A DNA stretch of 64,000 nucleotides from Pelodera strongyloides. Its lineage: Eukaryota; Nematoda; Chromadorea; Rhabditida; Rhabditidae. The position numbers and the translations under genes are program-made. The notes under the pieces were generated by a model. It was not told the DNA's origin. It worked only from the letters and a program-made list of their open reading frames with translations, and did no database searches. The stretch covers positions 62,001 to 126,000 of the forward strand of contig JAANDG010000351.1 in the NCBI GenBank assembly GCA_036852015.1. The letters are read 5' to 3'. Each line of letters begins with the position of its first letter. Positions within the stretch are counted from its first letter, which is position 1. This document shows, piece after piece, positions 9,524 through 20,635 of the stretch.

Positions 9524-10572
9524 TTTTACAATTTAATTTATGAGTGCAATATTTTTGACGGTGGACTTACATATACCGAAACGTTGAAGCTTATTGGCAG
9601 GTTTGCAATATGCAAATAAATTTTATGGAATTTCTTTAGTTTTATTTTTTATATATATGCATGTTGTGCAGAAACATATACAGAATAACGGAAAATTGTT
9701 GGGATAATTGTCAGCTCCATAAACATAAATCTTCACGAGGGGATATTTTCAGTATTGCATACATTGTTTCTGTGGAATAAACAAAAATAAATGTTTTGAG
9801 ATGTAACATAAAAAATTAAAGGGAATATGTAAGCAGTCAAAATGCTTTTGACAGCTTTTGCTGTTGTTTCCTTATTGGGCAACACACATTCTATTAATAT
9901 AGCTTGACTTCAAAAAGAGCATACATATTCCCTTTAAACACGCAGACGACTCGTGGCGATGAGTAAGATAGTTAGATAGTGATATTGTGATGTTTCATGA
10001 TTGCACAATCCTACATCTGTTAAATATAAAACAAGTGCTTTTTTACAGGACCTAGGCCTAAGAAACCTTTAATCAACATCAAGCGGTACATTAAAATCGG
10101 GAAAGCTAATGAGAATTTGGCCCATAACAAATATAAAAATGCGAAATCACCGTGGAAACGTTCCTCGTGTGCCCCTAGGGGGCCCCTCGTTAGATATTTA
10201 TAGAAAAGGGCCACATTTGGAATTAGACCCCACGTCATGATGAAATGAAAATAAACAATATGATATGAAATTTTTGATTTATAGAAAAATTTCTTAGCGG
10301 GACCAATGTCAAAACCATAAAAGCGCGCGACGCTACTAGGGCTTGAAAAGTTTGCGGCGCCATTTGGCGCTTGTTTGGCTGTAAATTGGCGAACTTTTAT
10401 AGAAATTCAATAATCTAGAGAAGCTTAGAAGTCTAAGAGAGGGAGAGAACATGAAAACAATGATGAAAGTGTACCCGTAAAAGGGTTCATTACTACTTAC
10501 AGCATACAAAGATAACAATAAAACCATACATAAATACCGTAGGTTGAGACGTTGAGAGTTTCACTCCGTTAT
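9524..10572. other. AT-rich DNA without recognised features
   Basis: I see no gene, RNA or clear repeat here apart from A/T runs. A minus-strand open stretch at 10020-10238 has no coding signal. Confidence 0.4.
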
Positions 10573-10728
10573 TTAAAGCAGCCAGCCCCTTTGGAAAATT
10601 TGCATATGATAAGCTAATCCTATGCTAATTTTGTACGATTACCGTGGACGATCGTACAAATTAGCATAGGATACATAGGATTTGTTATCATATGCAAATT
10701 TTCCAAAGGGGCTAGCATTTCGCTTTAA
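10573..10728. repeat. palindromic MITE, family C, flanked by TTAA
   Basis: TTAA at 10573-10576 and 10725-10728 bracket a hairpin. Its arms are AGCCCCTTTGGAAAATTTGC at the left and its reverse complement at the right, followed by inner arms around CCTATGCTAATTTTGTACGAT. The right end reads CATTTCGCT before TTAA, sharing the AGCGAAAT terminus with family B, so the two probably use the same transposase. Confidence 0.7.
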
Positions 10729-10751
10729 CTGTGGGGTTCGCAAAGTCATAA

Positions 10752-10990
10752 CACAGGAAAACGAAATAATTGCGGAAACCACAGAAAAACCCCGTCGTTG
10801 GCCCGTCACCAAATGGTTTTTTCCGGAAAATCAATTTGGTGACTGATTTGTGACTGGTTCATGACCATCTAGTGACCAGTTCATGATTGTTTTCGTTGAA
10901 ACTTGGTCACCACATGGTTACGAAGAGGTCATGGGCTTTCCCATGAAAAAAAAGTGAATCGTCACCAAATGGGTTCACCCATTTCCTATG
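10752..10990 (+). repeat. dispersed repeat family A, copy 2 (near full length)
   Basis: Begins CACAGGAAAACGAAATAATTG and ends GGGTTCACCCATTTCCTATG, giving short inverted termini CAYAGGAAA. The body contains many TGGTGAC/CACCAAATGG words. About 240 bases, non-coding; the best copy for defining the family ends. Confidence 0.72.
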
Positions 10991-12329
10991 AAGCTCTCAA
11001 CACTCGCTGAATAATCAAACTATTTATTTATTAATTTCAATCAGCTGCCTGTCGGCTCATTTGATATTTATAGAGAAAACGCAGGGACCTTAGCCCCTAG
11101 CGTCTAACAATAAAAAACTGATCAAGAGACCCTTCAAGTCATAAGGAACTGACATTTATATTACTTTTTTGATCCCCAACAAGAAGACAAGTTGCGGAAA
11201 AAAACTGGGGAGAAACTCCCAAGGGGGCTATTTTTAACTCTCAACTCCAAATATAGATAGCGCTAATTGCAAGAACAAGCGAACAGAAATCAGAGGTAAA
11301 TGGTGCATGTACATATAACATGACATAACATTTATTGCCGTCTTAGGGTGCCTTTTGATTATATGTTATTTATGTAATCAATAAACCTTTATTATTATTA
11401 TTATTACTATTGCGACAACAAGTATCGCGCAATTTTTGACAATATAAGGCCATTAACAACGAATAAATGGAAAATAACACAAATAAAACAGATGAAAATA
11501 TCTCCGCGTGGACATGGAAAAAGAAAAGCAAAAAAGAATGAAAGTGATGGGAATTCATTTCAATTTCAATCTTATTATACAATTATACTCTTCGAAATGG
11601 AGACAATATTTTGTCCATAGAACTTCCTCTATATTGGTCATAATCTCATTGGTTCAGTGGGTAATAATTAAATATCTGACAGTGAATAAACTGCGACAAT
11701 AGTACTTTTCGGACCAAAAATTCTATGTGCAAAAAGTGATGAAATAACGAAATTTGTCGTAAAAGTAAAACTACACATTAGTCCCAAAGTAGTGGTGAAA
11801 TTCAATATGCAAACGAAAATAACAACAACACGAGGCAGGCTCAGACAGGCTTTTCTAGAGGACCCACATCTGGGGGAGCTGAGCGGCTCCAGGGAAAATC
11901 TTCCCAGAAAGTAATGAGAATGATTCTCCTCGGGGACACCCAGGACAGTGACGATCCTCCCCGGGGAGAGAGAGAAAGAGATGGAGAGGTAACGGTCCAT
12001 TCCCCGGTTCGTGGGAGATACCGGGGGAGGGGATGATCCTCCCCGGGGAGATCCGGGAGCCGGACGATGAAAGGGGCTGCTGTCCCGTGGAAGAAGTGCT
12101 TCATCCTTCTTGGAATTGACGTTTAGCATGCGAATTTTAGCGTTGCCAGAGGACGGGGATCGATAGCGACGAGAGAGTGGGCAGAGAGTGTGAGGAATGG
12201 AGAGGGGCAGACATTGGCCCTAGGCTACAAAGGGAAACCCCACAGCATCAGAATAGAACGCACCAAATTGTGACTCCAGATGAAATGAGATGATTATCCA
12301 TTCAAGTGCTATCTATTGGAATCCTTCTT
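10991..12329. other. non-coding DNA with GC-rich CCCCGGGG repeats
   Basis: No gene recognised. At 11935-12062 the word CCTCCCCGGGGAGA occurs twice among GA-rich stretches. (ATT)n lies at about 11390-11410. Open minus-strand frames here follow from the repeats. Confidence 0.4.
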
Positions 12330-12465
12330 TCAGAGGGAGAGAGAGGGAGAGAAAGAGAGGAGACAGAGAGAGAGACAAAAAGAGAGGAAGACAGAGAGAC
12401 TGACAGAGAAACAGAGACAGACAAAAGGAGAGAAGAGAGGAGAGAGGGGAGAGAGAGGGAGAGAA
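12330..12465 (+). repeat. impure (GA)n microsatellite
   Basis: About 135 bases of GAGA with interspersed C and A. It opens false frames of RERE/SLSL type in all directions. Confidence 0.85.
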
Positions 12466-12581
12466 TTATTATTTGTAGTTTTTGCTGGCTTGACAAGTAA
12501 ATGAAAAAAATGACAAGATATGTGGCAGCGAACCAAAATGTGAATCCTGAAAAAAGTGGGGTTTGCATGAAATCGAAATTA

Positions 12582-12763
12582 TTAAAGCGAACTAAGGGCC
12601 GGTTTTTGAAGCGTGTGTCGAATAACTGCAAGCCTATGCATTACACGCAAACAAAGCATTATTAGATTATTAGCATAAAATATCGACCCCAATTCTTGCA
12701 CAAATACATAGGAATACAGGCACTTGAGATGCGTTTCGAAAACCGGTGGATGTTTCGCTTTAA
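12582..12763 (-). repeat. TTAA MITE family B, copy 1
   Basis: TTAA at both ends (12582-12585, 12760-12763); inner ends AGCGAACTAAGGGCCGG and the complementary CCGGTGGATGTTTCGCT. Diverged interior with GATGCGTTTC near the right end. Confidence 0.75.
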
Positions 12764-12903
12764 CAGTGGATACTAAGATGTTGGTCCGGTAACGAACGAC
12801 ACATTGGAAAGCTAAAAGGACAAAACCAAAAATGTCATATGTTCCACTTAAATAGCCAAGCTGGTGGATGAATTTTTTTGTTATTTTAGATAAGTTTCAC
12901 ATG

Positions 12904-12952
12904 AAAGAGAGAGGGGGAATGGAGAGAGAGAGAAGAGAGAGAGAGAGAGAGT
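12904..12952 (+). repeat. (GA)n microsatellite
   Basis: Short impure GAGA tract between two family B copies. Confidence 0.8.
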
Positions 12953-13145
12953 TTCAAAGATTGACAGAGAGTTATTCTCCGACAAGCGAACAATGAATGA
13001 CCAAACATCGTTTGTTATGATTCTGACAGATTCTTGGGGAAATATAGAATTCCGAATAAGCTAAATTCCCAAAGGAGAGAATGGATGTTGTGGTGGATAT
13101 GATGTTTTCTGTGTATGAAAAAATGAACTGCCGTCTACTGATGCT

Positions 13146-13325
13146 AACCATAGAAATACCAGCCGGTTGCTTTTTGAAACACATCGAGTACACCAGCATT
13201 CTTAAGCAGCTTATGCAAATGAACATAAGTTAGAATAAAAAAATCGAGCTAAATTCGAACAACTTTGCAAAAATATGTAAGAATTCACTATGCGACTCAA
13301 AAACCCGGCCGGTAATTCGCTTTAA
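13146..13325 (+). repeat. TTAA MITE family B, copy 2
   Basis: Right end is intact (GGCCGGTAATTCGCT then TTAA at 13322-13325). The left TTAA and first bases are degenerate, but GAAATACCAGCCGGTT and the interior (TATGCAAATGAACATAA, ATCGAGCTAAATTCGA) match the family. Confidence 0.7.
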
Positions 13326-13921
13326 CCAATAAATAAAAGACACTATGCTACTCGTAAGATACTATTTTTCAAATTTAAACTTTCACGGTAGACACTAGTG
13401 AGATGTTATTTTATAGCAAGTTACCCCAGAGGCCACTCAACAAAAATCCGGTGAAAATCCTAATAAAAAGACAACGACCTAGCTTGTGTTAGTTTCTAAC
13501 ATAGTTTGGGTTTGGGTTATAATAAATATCAAGATACTATCTTTTTAATGTATATTTGTGTACTACATTATTTATAAAGTCAACCAATATAATAAGTAAA
13601 TTCATATGCCAGTCGTGTCGTGGATACATAATGGAAAATAATTTGTATCAATGAGGATGACGATAGCAAAAGTACGGTTGCCAACGGAAACCGGGGATTA
13701 TGCTTTTAGACTTAGACAAAGTAGAAATAGAAGAGAATAAATACAAATATTGAAGAGGTATAAATAAAAACAAAAGTCGAAGCAATGCGAGTAGACATAT
13801 AAGAAAGTGGTCTGAAATTATGAGTTTACAAATAAAATTACGGTAATTGCGCTTGAAGGGTGTGTATAAGAGTATAAGAAATGAGCCTGGAATTACGATT
13901 TACAAATAAAACGGTAGTTGC
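13326..13921. other. AT-rich DNA without recognised features
   Basis: Nothing gene-like is seen; two similar stretches around ACAAATAAAA.TACGGTA.TTGC(G)CTT occur at about 13828-13855 and 13900-13925. Confidence 0.35.
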
Positions 13922-14090
13922 TTAAAGGGTCAGGGTCAGACCCATTTCAAGTGACCCCTATTTTTGATCATTCCATATGATGCTCCATGTCAAATATAGT
14001 AGGATACGATATTTTTCCAATTTTCATGCGCAACATTCATGTAGTAACCAGCAATTTACCATGGCCAGTCATACCCAACAATGTATCGCA
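13922..14090 (+). repeat. half copy of palindromic TTAA element family D
   Basis: Begins at TTAA with AAGGGTCAGG and matches the left arm of the two full family D copies up to TATCGCAGTT, then stops abruptly where a family A fragment begins. The right arm is missing. Confidence 0.75.
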
Positions 14091-14226
14091 GTTTATTTGG
14101 TGACCATGTGTGGACCAGACAACGACGGTTTACAGAAAACTTGGTCACTACAAGGTCACGAAGTGGTCACCAAATGGGCTGGCCCACGAAATAACCGTCC
14201 ATGGGACCGCCTTCGTTTCCTGTGAA
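14091..14226 (+). repeat. family A fragment fused to the family D half copy
   Basis: Carries TTTGGTGACCATG, AACTTGGTCAC, GGTCACCAAATGGGC and GGCCCACGAAA words of family A, ending near TTTCCTGTGAA. Its left terminus is absent; the junction with D at about 14090 marks a deletion or insertion. Confidence 0.6.
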
Positions 14227-14550
14227 GTCCAAGCGGAGCTTATTGTAATAAAAAATGGTAGAGGTTAAATTAAAATATGTTCTTTGATTTTGAGCAAATA
14301 AGAATATCACTTGTTTGATAGTTTGATCCTTGTTAGCCTTGTTTTTAGCCTGACTAAGAAAAAAAACAAAGGGACAGAAACAGGACAATAGATTCGGCCA
14401 TGCATGGCATAGTCTACACCACCCTGTGTTTAAAATCTTAACGCTAAACTACACTACATGGGTACTCTGGCTTCATGGTGGGAAATGGTTGATGTGTAAG
14501 GGCTTCGATGGATTTACATACTCTTCTCACTCTTTATGTTGTTGCGCATC

Positions 14551-14606
14551 TCTCTTTCTCCCTCTTTCTTTCTTTCTCTCTCTCTCTCCCTCTCTCTCAC
14601 TCTCTA
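14551..14606 (+). repeat. (CT)n microsatellite
   Basis: Pyrimidine tract with CTTT interruptions. Confidence 0.8.
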
Positions 14607-14872
14607 TTGAATTGCTTTTGTAGTTCAGGGTTCAGAGAACCCAATGCTTATAATTGATGGAATATCTGCAGATGACAGGAGAGTAGATTAAATTGAATAG
14701 TCTTGGTAAGAGGTCGATTCGTTTTTTTTGAGGGAAACCCTGCAAAAGCCTCTGTCTTTGTGATGGATTGTTCTTATTTTTATAAAGTGTAAAAAATCCA
14801 AATTCAAATATGATCCCAATATCAAATCACAAGCTCTAGTTATGTTTAGCTACGTTCCTTGGCCCACGATAA

Positions 14873-15290
14873 TTAAAGGGTCAGGCCCATTTCAAATGAC
14901 CCCTATTTTTGATGATTCCATCTTATTCTTTATGTCAAATATAGTAGGATACGATATTTTTCTAATTTGCAAGCGCAAAATTCACGCAGTATTCATCAAT
15001 TTACCATTGCCAGTCATACCCAACTATTTATCGCAGTTGTCACGCCCTTTCACTCTCATTGGGCAATATGCTATATTGGGAGTGGCAACTGCGAGATTGG
15101 CCAATCAGCGCGAATGGGCGTGCCAAATGCGATAAATAGTTGGGTATGAGTGCCCACGGTAAATTGATGAATAGTGTGTGAATTTTGCGCTTGAAAATTA
15201 GAAAAATATTGCATCCTACTATATTTGACATGGAGAACCAGATGGAATCATCAAAAATAGGGGTCATTTGAAATGGGCCTGACCCTTTAA
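14873..15290. repeat. 410-bp palindromic TTAA element, family D, copy 1
   Basis: TTAA at 14873-14876 and 15287-15290 enclose exactly 410 bases. The arms (AGGGTCAGGCCCATTTCAAA and on) are near-perfect reverse complements over almost the whole length. They meet around a short centre containing ATTGGGCAATAT and GGCCAATCAGCGCGAA, so the transcript or single strand would fold into one long hairpin. No ORF of note. Confidence 0.85.
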
Positions 15291-15823
15291 CTGTTCGATT
15301 ACTTTCCTTTTATAGAAAGATTCAATAGTTTCCAATAAACATGCACATGCTGCGCGCATTGTGCTAACATGATGCGCAACATGCGCAACGCAACGCAACA
15401 TGCTGCGCGCGCATGGTGCTCTGCGCGCATTGTTTCTTAACCCTTCTAACTTCTAACTTCTAACTGTACCGTTTACCATATCGTATCACCCCCACTTACC
15501 ATTTATTCCACTGCTGCAAGGAGGCAACAATATGCTCGGGAATAGTTTGAATAGTTAAGGAATAACGGGAAAACCGACGCTTCATCTAAACTGATTCATA
15601 TCTCATGAGGTTTACGTAGTTACGAGAAATTCGAGTTAAAGGATTATCCATGAAACATGCGCATCATTCTGAATGAGTAAATTGGGATAAAGAGAGAGAG
15701 AGAGACAGAGAGACAGAGAGAGACGGAGAGAGAAAGAGAGGGAGAGAGAGAATAATAAGGAGAGACAAGATCCAGTAAGAATCTCTGAGTGTTTATACTT
15801 CGCTGCGGTTATTATAGTTTAGT
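15291..15823. other. spacer between the two family D palindromes
   Basis: Contains a cluster of GCGCAACATG/ATGCTGCGCGCA words (15345-15435), a tandem TTCTAAC triplet (about 15445-15465) and an impure (GA)n tract at 15691-15753. No gene. Confidence 0.4.
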
Positions 15824-16241
15824 TTAAAGGGTCAGGCCCATTTCAAATGACCCCTATTTTTGATGATTCCATCTGATTCTTCATGTCATATATAGTAGGA
15901 TACGATATTTTTCTAATTTTCAAGCGCAAAAGTCACGCAGTATTCGGCAATTTACCATTGCCAGTCATACCCAACTATTTATCGCAGTTGTCACGCCCCT
16001 TCGCGCTAATTGGGCAATATGCTCTATTGGGCGTGGCAACTGCGATATTGGCCAATCAGCGCGAAGGGGCGTGCCAACTGCGATAAATAGTTGGGTATGA
16101 CTGCCCACGGTAAATTGCCGAATAGTGTGTGAATTTTGCGTTTGAAAATTAGAAAAATATTGCATCCTACTATATTTAACATGGAGAATCAGATGGAGTC
16201 ATCAAAAATAGGGGTCATTTGAAATGGGCCTGACCCTTTAA
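15824..16241. repeat. 410-bp palindromic TTAA element, family D, copy 2
   Basis: TTAA at 15824-15827 and 16238-16241 enclose 410 bases, the same length as copy 1, with the same arms and a slightly different sequence (for example GGGCGTGGCAACTGCGATAT at the centre). Its right TTAA is also the left TTAA of a family B MITE. Confidence 0.85.
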
Positions 16242-16426
16242 AGCGAAATACCGGCCGGTCTATGAAACGCATCGTGGACGTGGACTGCTGACTTCTTACA
16301 TATTTATTCTAATTTACTCGAAATTTTCTCGATTTTTTTATTCTAATTTATGGCAATTTGCATCAGCTGGATAGGAATGCTGGTGTACTCGACTAGTTTC
16401 AAAAACCGGCAGATATTTCGCTTTAA
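16238..16426 (-). repeat. TTAA MITE family B, copy 3, abutting family D
   Basis: TTAA 16238-16241 (shared with family D copy 2) and 16423-16426. Ends AGCGAAATACCGGCCGGT and ACCGGCAGATATTTCGCT. Reverse orientation relative to copies such as the one at 40947. Confidence 0.8.
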
Positions 16427-17186
16427 GCCATAAAGTATGGCACACACACAGTCCGTGGATCATAGATCAAGTCAAGATTCTTCTTCTTCTGAATTCAACT
16501 TCAGATTTCCTAATCAACAGAACAGCGCAAGCCCAGAAGAAAAAGTAAAGTGCGAATGGAAAAATGGAAAATGGAAAATAGAGATTGGACGTGCCTCAGA
16601 AGTCAGAAGAGCCAATTCAAAATGATTTGTGAGTTTCTAAGTCAGAGAGACAATGAGAAAGATATTTAGAAAGCCGGGAGATACAAGGGATAAAGATAGA
16701 GAGCTAGAGAGAGCGAGAGAGAGACGGACAGAGTGGGATTGAGACGGAGAGAGAGAGGAGCTTAGAGGTATAAAAGGGTGCAAAACTCAAAGGATGGAAC
16801 AAAAAAATGAGAAGTCGTCAATCAGAATCCATTCAAATTGTTGACGCTTTTGGGATCGAGGGACCTGTGCGACTTTCGTTTCTCAAACATTTAAAGGATA
16901 TATTTGGATTGGTTATAGCCTCTCTCTATCTCTCTCTCCCTCTCTCTATATCTCTCCCTCTCCCTCCTCCCTCTTTCTCTATCTCTATCTCTCTCTGGGA
17001 GACCCTCTAACAATAGGTATATTGTTCTAGAGTACTCACGATCCCAGAAATTGAAATTTCCGCAACTTTTGAAGACTATTCCTACATATATGAGGCCTAG
17101 AACGCAAGCTTGGGGTGTCTCGAATAAATTAATAACTTCGGCTTCGAAACAAAGAAACAGCGATGAAGATCACAAGAAAAAAGCGC
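16427..17186. other. non-coding DNA with microsatellites
   Basis: Impure (GA)n at 16693-16757 and (CT)n at 16920-16998. A 62-codon + strand frame with an ATG at 16437 starts just outside the MITE (MAHTQSVDHRSSQDSSSSEF and on), ending 16625; it lacks any recognised domain or splice signal. Confidence 0.4.
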
Positions 17187-17371
17187 AGAAGCGAAATGCC
17201 GGGCCGGTTTTTGAAACGCATTGTGGACAAGTGAATTCTTAAGTACTTATGATAAGTTGCTCGAAATTATCTCGATTTTTTTATCCTGATTTATGCTCAT
17301 TTGCATAAGCTTAAGAATGCTGGTGCGGTGCACTCGATGTATTTCAAAAAGTGGCCGTTATTTCGCTTTAA
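17187..17371 (-). repeat. TTAA MITE family B, copy 4
   Basis: GCGAAATGCCGGGCCGG at the left, TGGCCGTTATTTCGCT and TTAA (17368-17371) at the right. Interior has CTCGAAATTATCTCGATTTT and GCTCATTTGCATAAGCTTA of the family. Left TTAA is degenerate. Confidence 0.75.
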
Positions 17372-17654
17372 AATAAAGCGGATTTAGTTGATTTACACAC
17401 CTATTTTTCACACACAAGAATAAAAACAAAACTTGAATCGAAAATATAATTACTTTTCCTTTCCAAAAAACAACTCGAAAATACGAAAGTCGAAAGCCTA
17501 GAATTGGCATCTTGATCATGTGAAAAGGCAAAAAAAAAATTGGGAAATTCAATTTGCAGTCGGCTTAGTCGCACTGAAGAACTCTAGGAGGGATCTATCT
17601 ATTTCAGGAGTGGAGAAAAAAAGGAGAGAGAGAAAGAGAGAGAGCTAAAGAAAG

Positions 17655-18535
17655 CGCAGCAAAAATGTTGCGAACGCAGCAACATTCTGATGATGTGACT
17701 CAAGTAAGTTCACTGAATGGCAGCAAAAATACTCAAGTGTTGCGAGCGCAACAAAATTCTGATGACGTGTGCTGCTATATAAAGGGGCGACTAAACAAAA
17801 AGTTTCGAGCCCGGTTCACTTAAAAAAACCACAAAAGTTCCCATATGTTCCGTGTTCCGCGAAACCTAATGAACAACCGAGTTACCGTAATCAGACCCTG
17901 GGGGAACAGCCATTCCAAGAACCTGCACATCAATACGAGTTACCCTTCACCCCAAAAGGACTTATCAGTGGGTGGTGATGTTATCACTACTACGATTATG
18001 TGATCTACGGCTGCTATGCGTGGACGCTTGTGATACGATATGTGACGAAGATACGTGATCAGGGACTGATCATCCTGTTGCTCAGTTGATCTCTCCCGCG
18101 TTGGAGCATGACTCAATACTACTTGTTCCGGATCTCGTTCCATTCAGGTAACCTTTGTTTATATTTATCTGTTGATCAATGTGCTTATTTGTGGTATTGT
18201 ATGCGATGGCTCACTGTTGATCATTATGAAAAATGATTGTTTAACCATTCAGTTACTTCTCTCAATCACACGAAGATCGTGCGCCTGTGCTGATCATGGC
18301 TATCGCTCTCCTACGCCTTAATCCGTTGTTCACTTGTATAAACATTATTGTTAAATTGTGTTGGTTGATTGATGGACTGCTATATGTTTCACACATTTTA
18401 TATTGCGTTCGAGTAGAGGTGGCAACACCTATTTGGTGAGCTCTAACTCTGAACACCATAAGTAAATATGTTGCGAGCGCAGCAAAACACTAAAGTAGTG
18501 AATCAAGCCGTGCTGCGTCCAAAAGGTAAAATTCT
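17655..18535 (+). repeat. repeat-bounded block with TATA box, possible solo LTR or element remnant
   Basis: The motif TGTTGCGARCGCARCAA occurs at about 17663, 17738 and 18469, followed in the first two by ATTCTGATGA.GTG. After the second copy, TATATAAAGG lies at 17776-17785. Near the far side is TTTGGTGAGCTCTAACTCTGAACA, the sort of ending found in some LTRs. No coding region joins them and I could not find a convincing target duplication, so the identity is open. Confidence 0.4.
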
Positions 18536-18926
18536 GATCCGCTACTTCGCAGGCTACAATTCAACAACTTATATTAGAATACAAAATGGACAATAATTAG
18601 CTATGAATTTTTAAGATGCTGCAAAAGATCGGTTGTTATAAAAAAAATTTCATAAATTGTCAAAAAAAATATTCTAGATAAAATGACCAAGTATTTAGCA
18701 TCCTTGTACTTGCACATAACTTCTTTATACCAAGGACATCCTACTTATAGATAGCAAATTATTCATAAACCGGAGTGCATTTCACAACATGTACCACTTT
18801 AGCGTATATAAAGAAAAAAAACGCGTTATTTAAAAAAATAGACATATGAAAAAAGTAACAAAGCAAAAATCTAACAAGAAACAGTACTTTCTGCAAAAAA
18901 CATACTAAACTAAATTACCTAAATAT
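18536..18926. other. AT-rich DNA without recognised features
   Basis: Long A and T runs only. Confidence 0.4.
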
Positions 18927-19332
18927 AAAATAATACGGTCGGTTTTTGAAACACATCTCATTTAAATAACATGCCAGTTGACTTTTTTAATCGCTTAATT
19001 TAATTTTCACGTCGAAATTTCCGCTGTTTAGTATTATTGTTTCACTTTGTTTTGTATTTTCGCACCGCCTGAGTAGCTGGGCCTCTTAAACGTGCCTAGC
19101 CTGTGTGTGTGTCTATCTCTTTCATTGACATTGTCCGTTTGTTAAATCGTATTGCTTGAATAAAGAGTTATATATATATACATCGAGTATAGACCAGCAT
19201 TCTTATGCAGCTTTTGCAAATGAACATAAATTAGAATAAAAAATCGAGCTAAATTCGAGGAAATTAGCATAAATACGCAAGAAATCAGTTGTCCACGATG
19301 CGTTTCAAAAAGCGGCCGGTATTTCGCTTTAA
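18927..19332 (+). repeat. TTAA MITE family B, copy 5, split by an insertion
   Basis: The left end (ATACGGTCGGTTTTTGAAACA) and the right part (CATCGAG...AGCGGCCGGTATTTCGCT, TTAA at 19329-19332) together make one family member. They are separated by 222 bases that no other copy has. Confidence 0.75.
18958..19179. mobile_element. 222-bp insertion nested in the family B MITE, target duplication ACATC
   Basis: ACATC at 18953-18957 and again at 19180-19184 bracket the insertion exactly where the MITE is interrupted. The insert ends with AATAAAGAG and a (TA)n tail, which suggests an RNA-derived short element (SINE-like) or a short LTR relic. No ORF. Confidence 0.65.
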
Positions 19333-19530
19333 TAATAAAAAAATCAATAAACTAACTCTTCTTGTAGTATCGAACGTAGCCAGTGAAGTCGGCGTAATTT
19401 TGCCTGCACACCCACGGAATCCAGTGATTGTTGATTAGGGAGTGACATACTGAAATTAATATTTTATATAAAAATAGAAATATATAATTTACGTAAATAA
19501 ATGGAGTGTCGATAACTGAGAATAATGCAT

Positions 19531-19674
19531 GAAAGCGAAATACAGGCCGGATTTTTAATACGTGTTTATGCAGTTATGCTAAGTTACTCGGATTTAGCCC
19601 TATTTTTTATTTATGTTTATTTGCATAAACAGAAGGTTGTTTTGTTTCAAGAACCGGCCGGTATTTCGCTTTAA
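19531..19674 (-). repeat. TTAA MITE family B, copy 6 (shortened)
   Basis: AAAGCGAAATACAGGCCGG at the left and ACCGGCCGGTATTTCGCT with TTAA 19671-19674 at the right. About 145 bases, so some 35 bases of the interior are missing. Confidence 0.75.
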
Positions 19675-20589
19675 GACAGTAGGCCTAACATAAAACAAAA
19701 CAAAACAAAAAACTTTTTTTTTGTGGTTTTAGACAGTTCTGGTCTAAAACTAAATCAAAAAGACTTGTTCACCAAAATATTGTTCTGTCTTTATATAAAC
19801 CATTCTTTTCAGAGATTAGACGGCGTATAATCATGGATAATCTTCTGCAGGAAATAATTCAAGATAATGCGTTGATTATGTCAACAAATATTTGCAACGA
19901 TAGACAACAGACAAAGAAAAAAGCTCAAATGCAATCAATAAATATAAGTGAGAGCAGATAATGATTTATATGCAAATGTCAGCCGGTGCGCCTCACAAAC
20001 TCGAAAAGAATGCGCGGCCAAAAGATTGCGCGCCTATGGCGGACGAGTGGAATCCGTGCAGAGAGGGGGCACGATTGGCACCACAGGTGCGTTGAGCTGC
20101 ACCGCACTTCGTACTCAAAGCTGTGTCGGTGCGCGGCGAAAAAAGCCAAGAGTGCCTACCCTAAGGCCCTCCGCGCACTTCGCCCAGTCTTCCCCAGATA
20201 CTCGCCAGATGATCCATTTGGCGAAAACCTGATGATGATAGGGAAATCGCCGCACCCCTTGGTTCTGCATGACTTTTCGCATTTCTGTGCAGTCGTCTTG
20301 CACCTATTGCTTCGCGACTTCGCACCAGGGTTTCGTCGCGCACCGAAAGTGTCGCGCTGGATGAGATAGAAAGAAGCACGACTGAAGCTGTGCAGTATGG
20401 AGAGTTGCTCATTCAAACTTCCAACTGCTCTCCTAATTTTCTGAAGAGAGGTTCAGTTCGCGGGAAAAAGTAATTAGTTTGCTGGGAAGTCAATTGGATA
20501 ACTGTTTTATGAAGGGATGAACAGAGGGTGGAGGATGCTAGAACAGGGAGAAAGGGAGTGAGAGAAAGGGAAGATAGAGCGAGATACAA
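19675..20589. other. intergenic DNA with a GC-rich open patch
   Basis: Bases 19980-20370 are GC-rich and open on both strands: + strand 19986-20369, and minus strand from an ATG at 20412 to 20161 reading MSNSPYCTASVVLLSISSS. CGCGCAC words recur. Composition hints at coding or a decayed element, but no family is recognised. Confidence 0.35.
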
Positions 20590-20594
20590 GAGAG

Positions 20595-20634
<40 letters not shown>
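20590..20634 (+). repeat. (GA)n microsatellite
   Basis: Nearly pure GAGA tract interrupted by one AAG. Confidence 0.85.

Positions 20635-20635
<1 letters not shown>

Noticed and set aside
13977..16165. Several small ORFs inside the family D palindromes
   Set aside because: They mirror each other on the two strands because the sequence is palindromic, and they carry the same non-coding words.
19948..20412. GC-rich frames open on both strands
   Set aside because: Opposing frames cannot both be real and neither shows a motif or clear borders; kept only as a note on composition.
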